Made by a program: the position numbers and the translations under genes. Source: an uncultured Clostridia bacterium (GTDB taxonomy: Bacteria > Bacillota > Clostridia > TANB77 > CAG-508). From it: a stretch of 33,536 nt of DNA. The number at the start of each line of letters is the position of its first letter. The stretch's first letter is position 1. The DNA lies in NCBI GenBank assembly GCA_944386775.1, contig CALXCJ010000014.1:1-33536 (forward strand), given 5' to 3'. The notes beneath the pieces are model-generated. The model did not search any database. It saw nothing but the letters and a program-made list of their open reading frames with translations, and was not told the DNA's origin. Of this stretch, positions 32,019 to 33,536 are shown in pieces.

Positions 32019-32786
32019 ATGCAAAACAATGATAAAGAAAACACAGAAAACACTGATAAAGATTTAAAATATTTTGCCAAAGTTCATTCTTATGAATCTT
32101 TTGGAACTGTTGATGGCCCTGGAATTAGATTTGTTCTTTTTCTTCAAGGCTGTAATTTGAAATGTAAATATTGCCATAATCGTGATACTTGGGATATATC
32201 TGGTGGTAACTATGTTTCTTTAGATGAAATTGAAGCTAAAGTATTAAAGTATAAAAATTATATCTCTCCTAGAGGTGGAGTAACTGTTACTGGTGGCGAG
32301 CCTTTGCTTCAAGTTAAATTTTTAATTGAATTTTTTAAACGTCTAAAAAAGCATGATATTCATACTTGTATAGATACTGCTGGAATGGTTGCTATAACAG
32401 ATGATATAAAAGAACTTATGAAATACACGGATTTAGTTTTATTGGATATAAAACATATTGACCCTGAAAAATGTAAAAAGCTTGTGGGTCTTTCAAATAA
32501 ATTAGAGCTAAATTTTGCGAAATTCTTAAGTGATTCTGGAATTAGTATGTGGATTAGGCAAGTGTATATTCCGGGGTTTACTGATGATGAAAATGATTTA
32601 TTGAAGTTAAAATATTTTGTTCTTTCTTTAAAAACTGTTAAAAAATTTGAATTTCTTCCATATCATAGTATGGGGAAATTTAAGTGGGAAAAATTAGGCT
32701 TGAATTATGAATTGGCAAATGTTAAGAAACCTTCAAATGAAGAAATTAGTAATGCTTATAAGATTATGGGTATAAATAGGCTATAG
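32019..32786 (+). CDS. pflA: Pyruvate formate-lyase-activating enzyme PflA
   Basis: A 255-residue radical SAM protein that installs the glycyl radical on PflB. The iron-sulfur motif CNLKCKYC (CxxxCxxC) follows GPGIRFVLFLQG near residues 36-54. GGEPLLQ, a SAM-binding motif, is near 94-100, and IRQVYIPGFTDDEND near 178 is typical of pyruvate formate-lyase activases. There is no extra ferredoxin domain, so it fits the short PflA type. I use ATG 32019 (MQNNDKENTEN), which has AAAGAGG seven bases upstream, rather than the ATG at 32001 that overlaps that box. The N-terminal 17 residues are polar and variable. It lies behind pflB. Confidence 0.95.
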   Translation: MQNNDKENTENTDKDLKYFAKVHSYESFGTVDGPGIRFVLFLQGCNLKCKYCHNRDTWDISGGNYVSLDEIEAKVLKYKNYISPRGGVTVTGGEPLLQVKFLIEFFKRLKKHDIHTCIDTAGMVAITDDIKELMKYTDLVLLDIKHIDPEKCKKLVGLSNKLELNFAKFLSDSGISMWIRQVYIPGFTDDENDLLKLKYFVLSLKTVKKFEFLPYHSMGKFKWEKLGLNYELANVKKPSNEEISNAYKIMGINRL

Positions 32787-32793
32787 TTTTCAA

Positions 32794-32834
32794 AAAAATA
32801 GTTAATGTGACTTATTTACATTAACTATTTTTAT
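32794..32834. terminator. Bidirectional terminator between pflA and the last gene
   Basis: AAAATAGTTAATGT (32795-32808) pairs perfectly with ACATTAACTATTTT (32818-32831) around a nine-base loop, with A and T runs on each side, between two convergent genes. Confidence 0.85.
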
Positions 32835-32843
32835 ACTATAAAA

Positions 32844-33536
32844 CTACATTCCTAACAATTTAAGTTCAACATTTTCCATTTTATATTTTCCATCAACTAA
32901 TTTAAATTCTACTAAAGTATCTTCTAATGTTTCTTTATTTTGTCTTAAATCAGTTGTGAAATATAGTTTTATATGTGGTATTTCTATTTGATTTTTTACA
33001 ATTTCTTTAAATGTTTCTGCCATGTGTTTTTCATCTTCACATACAAATATTAGTTGTGGCAGACTAGAAAATCCAGAGTCTCCTGGCACAAAGTTTTCGT
33101 AGAAGTCTTTGTACAATTTTGCTTTGTCTACGAATTTCTTTTGCCAGTCAGGTTCTCTTCTTATTACTTCGAATAAGAATTGTATAGATTTATTGTTTTT
33201 TGTTAGTTTTATTGCTCCACCTGATGCTTTGAATAGTTTTCCTGAAACTTTTGCTGTTATGCTTGGTTTTACAATATAGCTGTCAAATGCTTTTACTTTT
33301 CTTAAATATGCTATTATTACTTGGTTACCTGCTAGTCTCTTTTTTATCATTGGAACTGGTTTTGTGTTGTCTGATGGTTGCCATTTGCATTCTACTTCTT
33401 TTGAGTTTAGTAAGTATTTTCCCATTTTTTCTAGACAATATATTCTATATATTCCTTTTCCTTCATCAGATGTGAAGTAATATCTAGTTAATATTTTTGA
33501 TTTTACTAAAGCTTCTAATTTGTTGTTTAGTTTGTC
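32844..33536 (-). CDS. Unknown protein with winged-helix-like N-terminal part, truncated at the window edge
   Basis: The frame is open for all 230 codons from its stop to the right edge, so the 5' end is missing. The internal ATG at 33425 is not a credible start: in-frame coding continues upstream with LEALVKSKILTRYYFTSDEG and has no ribosome site. That stretch plus RIYCLEKMGKYLL looks like the second half of a winged helix. Further along is PQLIFVCEDEKHMAETFKEI. The overall look recalls replication-relaxation-type proteins of Firmicute plasmids and conjugative elements, but I do not recognise it securely. Its transcript would end at the 32794-32834 terminator. Confidence 0.6.
   Translation of the reverse strand, partial: DKLNNKLEALVKSKILTRYYFTSDEGKGIYRIYCLEKMGKYLLNSKEVECKWQPSDNTKPVPMIKKRLAGNQVIIAYLRKVKAFDSYIVKPSITAKVSGKLFKASGGAIKLTKNNKSIQFLFEVIRREPDWQKKFVDKAKLYKDFYENFVPGDSGFSSLPQLIFVCEDEKHMAETFKEIVKNQIEIPHIKLYFTTDLRQNKETLEDTLVEFKLVDGKYKMENVELKLLGM

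Noticed and set aside
1..33536. tRNA, rRNA, tmRNA or known riboswitches
   Set aside because: I looked through the gaps on both strands and saw no cloverleaf, CCA end or familiar conserved core; a covariance-model search could still find a diverged one.

Overview
The window looks like chromosomal DNA from a very AT-rich, low-GC, anaerobic Firmicute, most likely an uncultured Clostridia-type gut organism. The evidence is a pyruvate formate-lyase/activase pair (pflB-pflA), an AdhE-type aldehyde/alcohol dehydrogenase, the sporulation-associated membrane protein YtaF, a dnaG-rpoD pair, strong AGGAGG-type ribosome binding sites, sigma-A promoters and AT-rich codon use. I saw no rRNA, tRNA, CRISPR array or intact insertion sequence. 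The genus cannot be fixed from the sequence alone.

Layout. 1-134 is the start of an Rpn/PD-(D/E)XK-type gene running off the left edge. 135-725 is AT-rich and mostly empty. 726-4284 carries a small multi-pass membrane protein and a PMCA-type Ca2+ P-type ATPase whose last codons and terminator lie in a dispersed 54-bp palindromic repeat. 4524-5747 (+ strand) has ytaF and a small XRE regulator. 5861-8633 (-) is a compact run: trmL, an AAA/DUF4143 ATPase and a TrmH-family RNA methyltransferase. 8859-15442 (-) holds a WG-repeat protein, a CNNM/CorC-type membrane protein, a sortase and an OmpR/histidine-kinase pair. 15922-20521 (-) has an MscS channel, rpoD and dnaG. 20522-25037 holds a candidate small RNA, a small alarmone synthetase, adhE split by two single-base insertions, and an HD-domain (Mesh1-like) putative alarmone hydrolase. 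25177-26854 has a P-loop kinase-like protein and a membrane-anchored M23 peptidase. 27197-29290 is an XRE regulator plus AAA/PD-(D/E)XK protein module. 29629-32786 is pflB-pflA, and a truncated unknown gene closes the window on the minus strand.

How it fits together. Most genes are on the minus strand, and the plus strand is strikingly T-rich. This suggests the minus strand is the leading-strand coding orientation. Resident plus-strand genes (ytaF, the kinase, pflB, pflA) use many T-ending codons, whereas the XRE + AAA/nuclease module uses A-ending codons like the minus-strand genes. That module is therefore the best candidate for recently inserted or inverted DNA. PflB/PflA and AdhE would form the mixed-acid/ethanol fermentation branch (pyruvate to acetyl-CoA + formate, acetyl-CoA to ethanol).

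Most interesting points: (i) a promoter-hairpin-terminator unit at 20785-20915 that looks like an unannotated structured small RNA with a possible pseudoknot; (ii) two single-C insertions in adhE, each creating a CGG codon at the shift point, plus an internal Shine-Dalgarno at the start of the alcohol dehydrogenase domain; (iii) a 54-bp repeat that supplies the C-terminus, stop codon and terminator of the Ca2+ ATPase; (iv) the XRE/leader-ORF/AAA-nuclease module. None of these has been tested by database search here.
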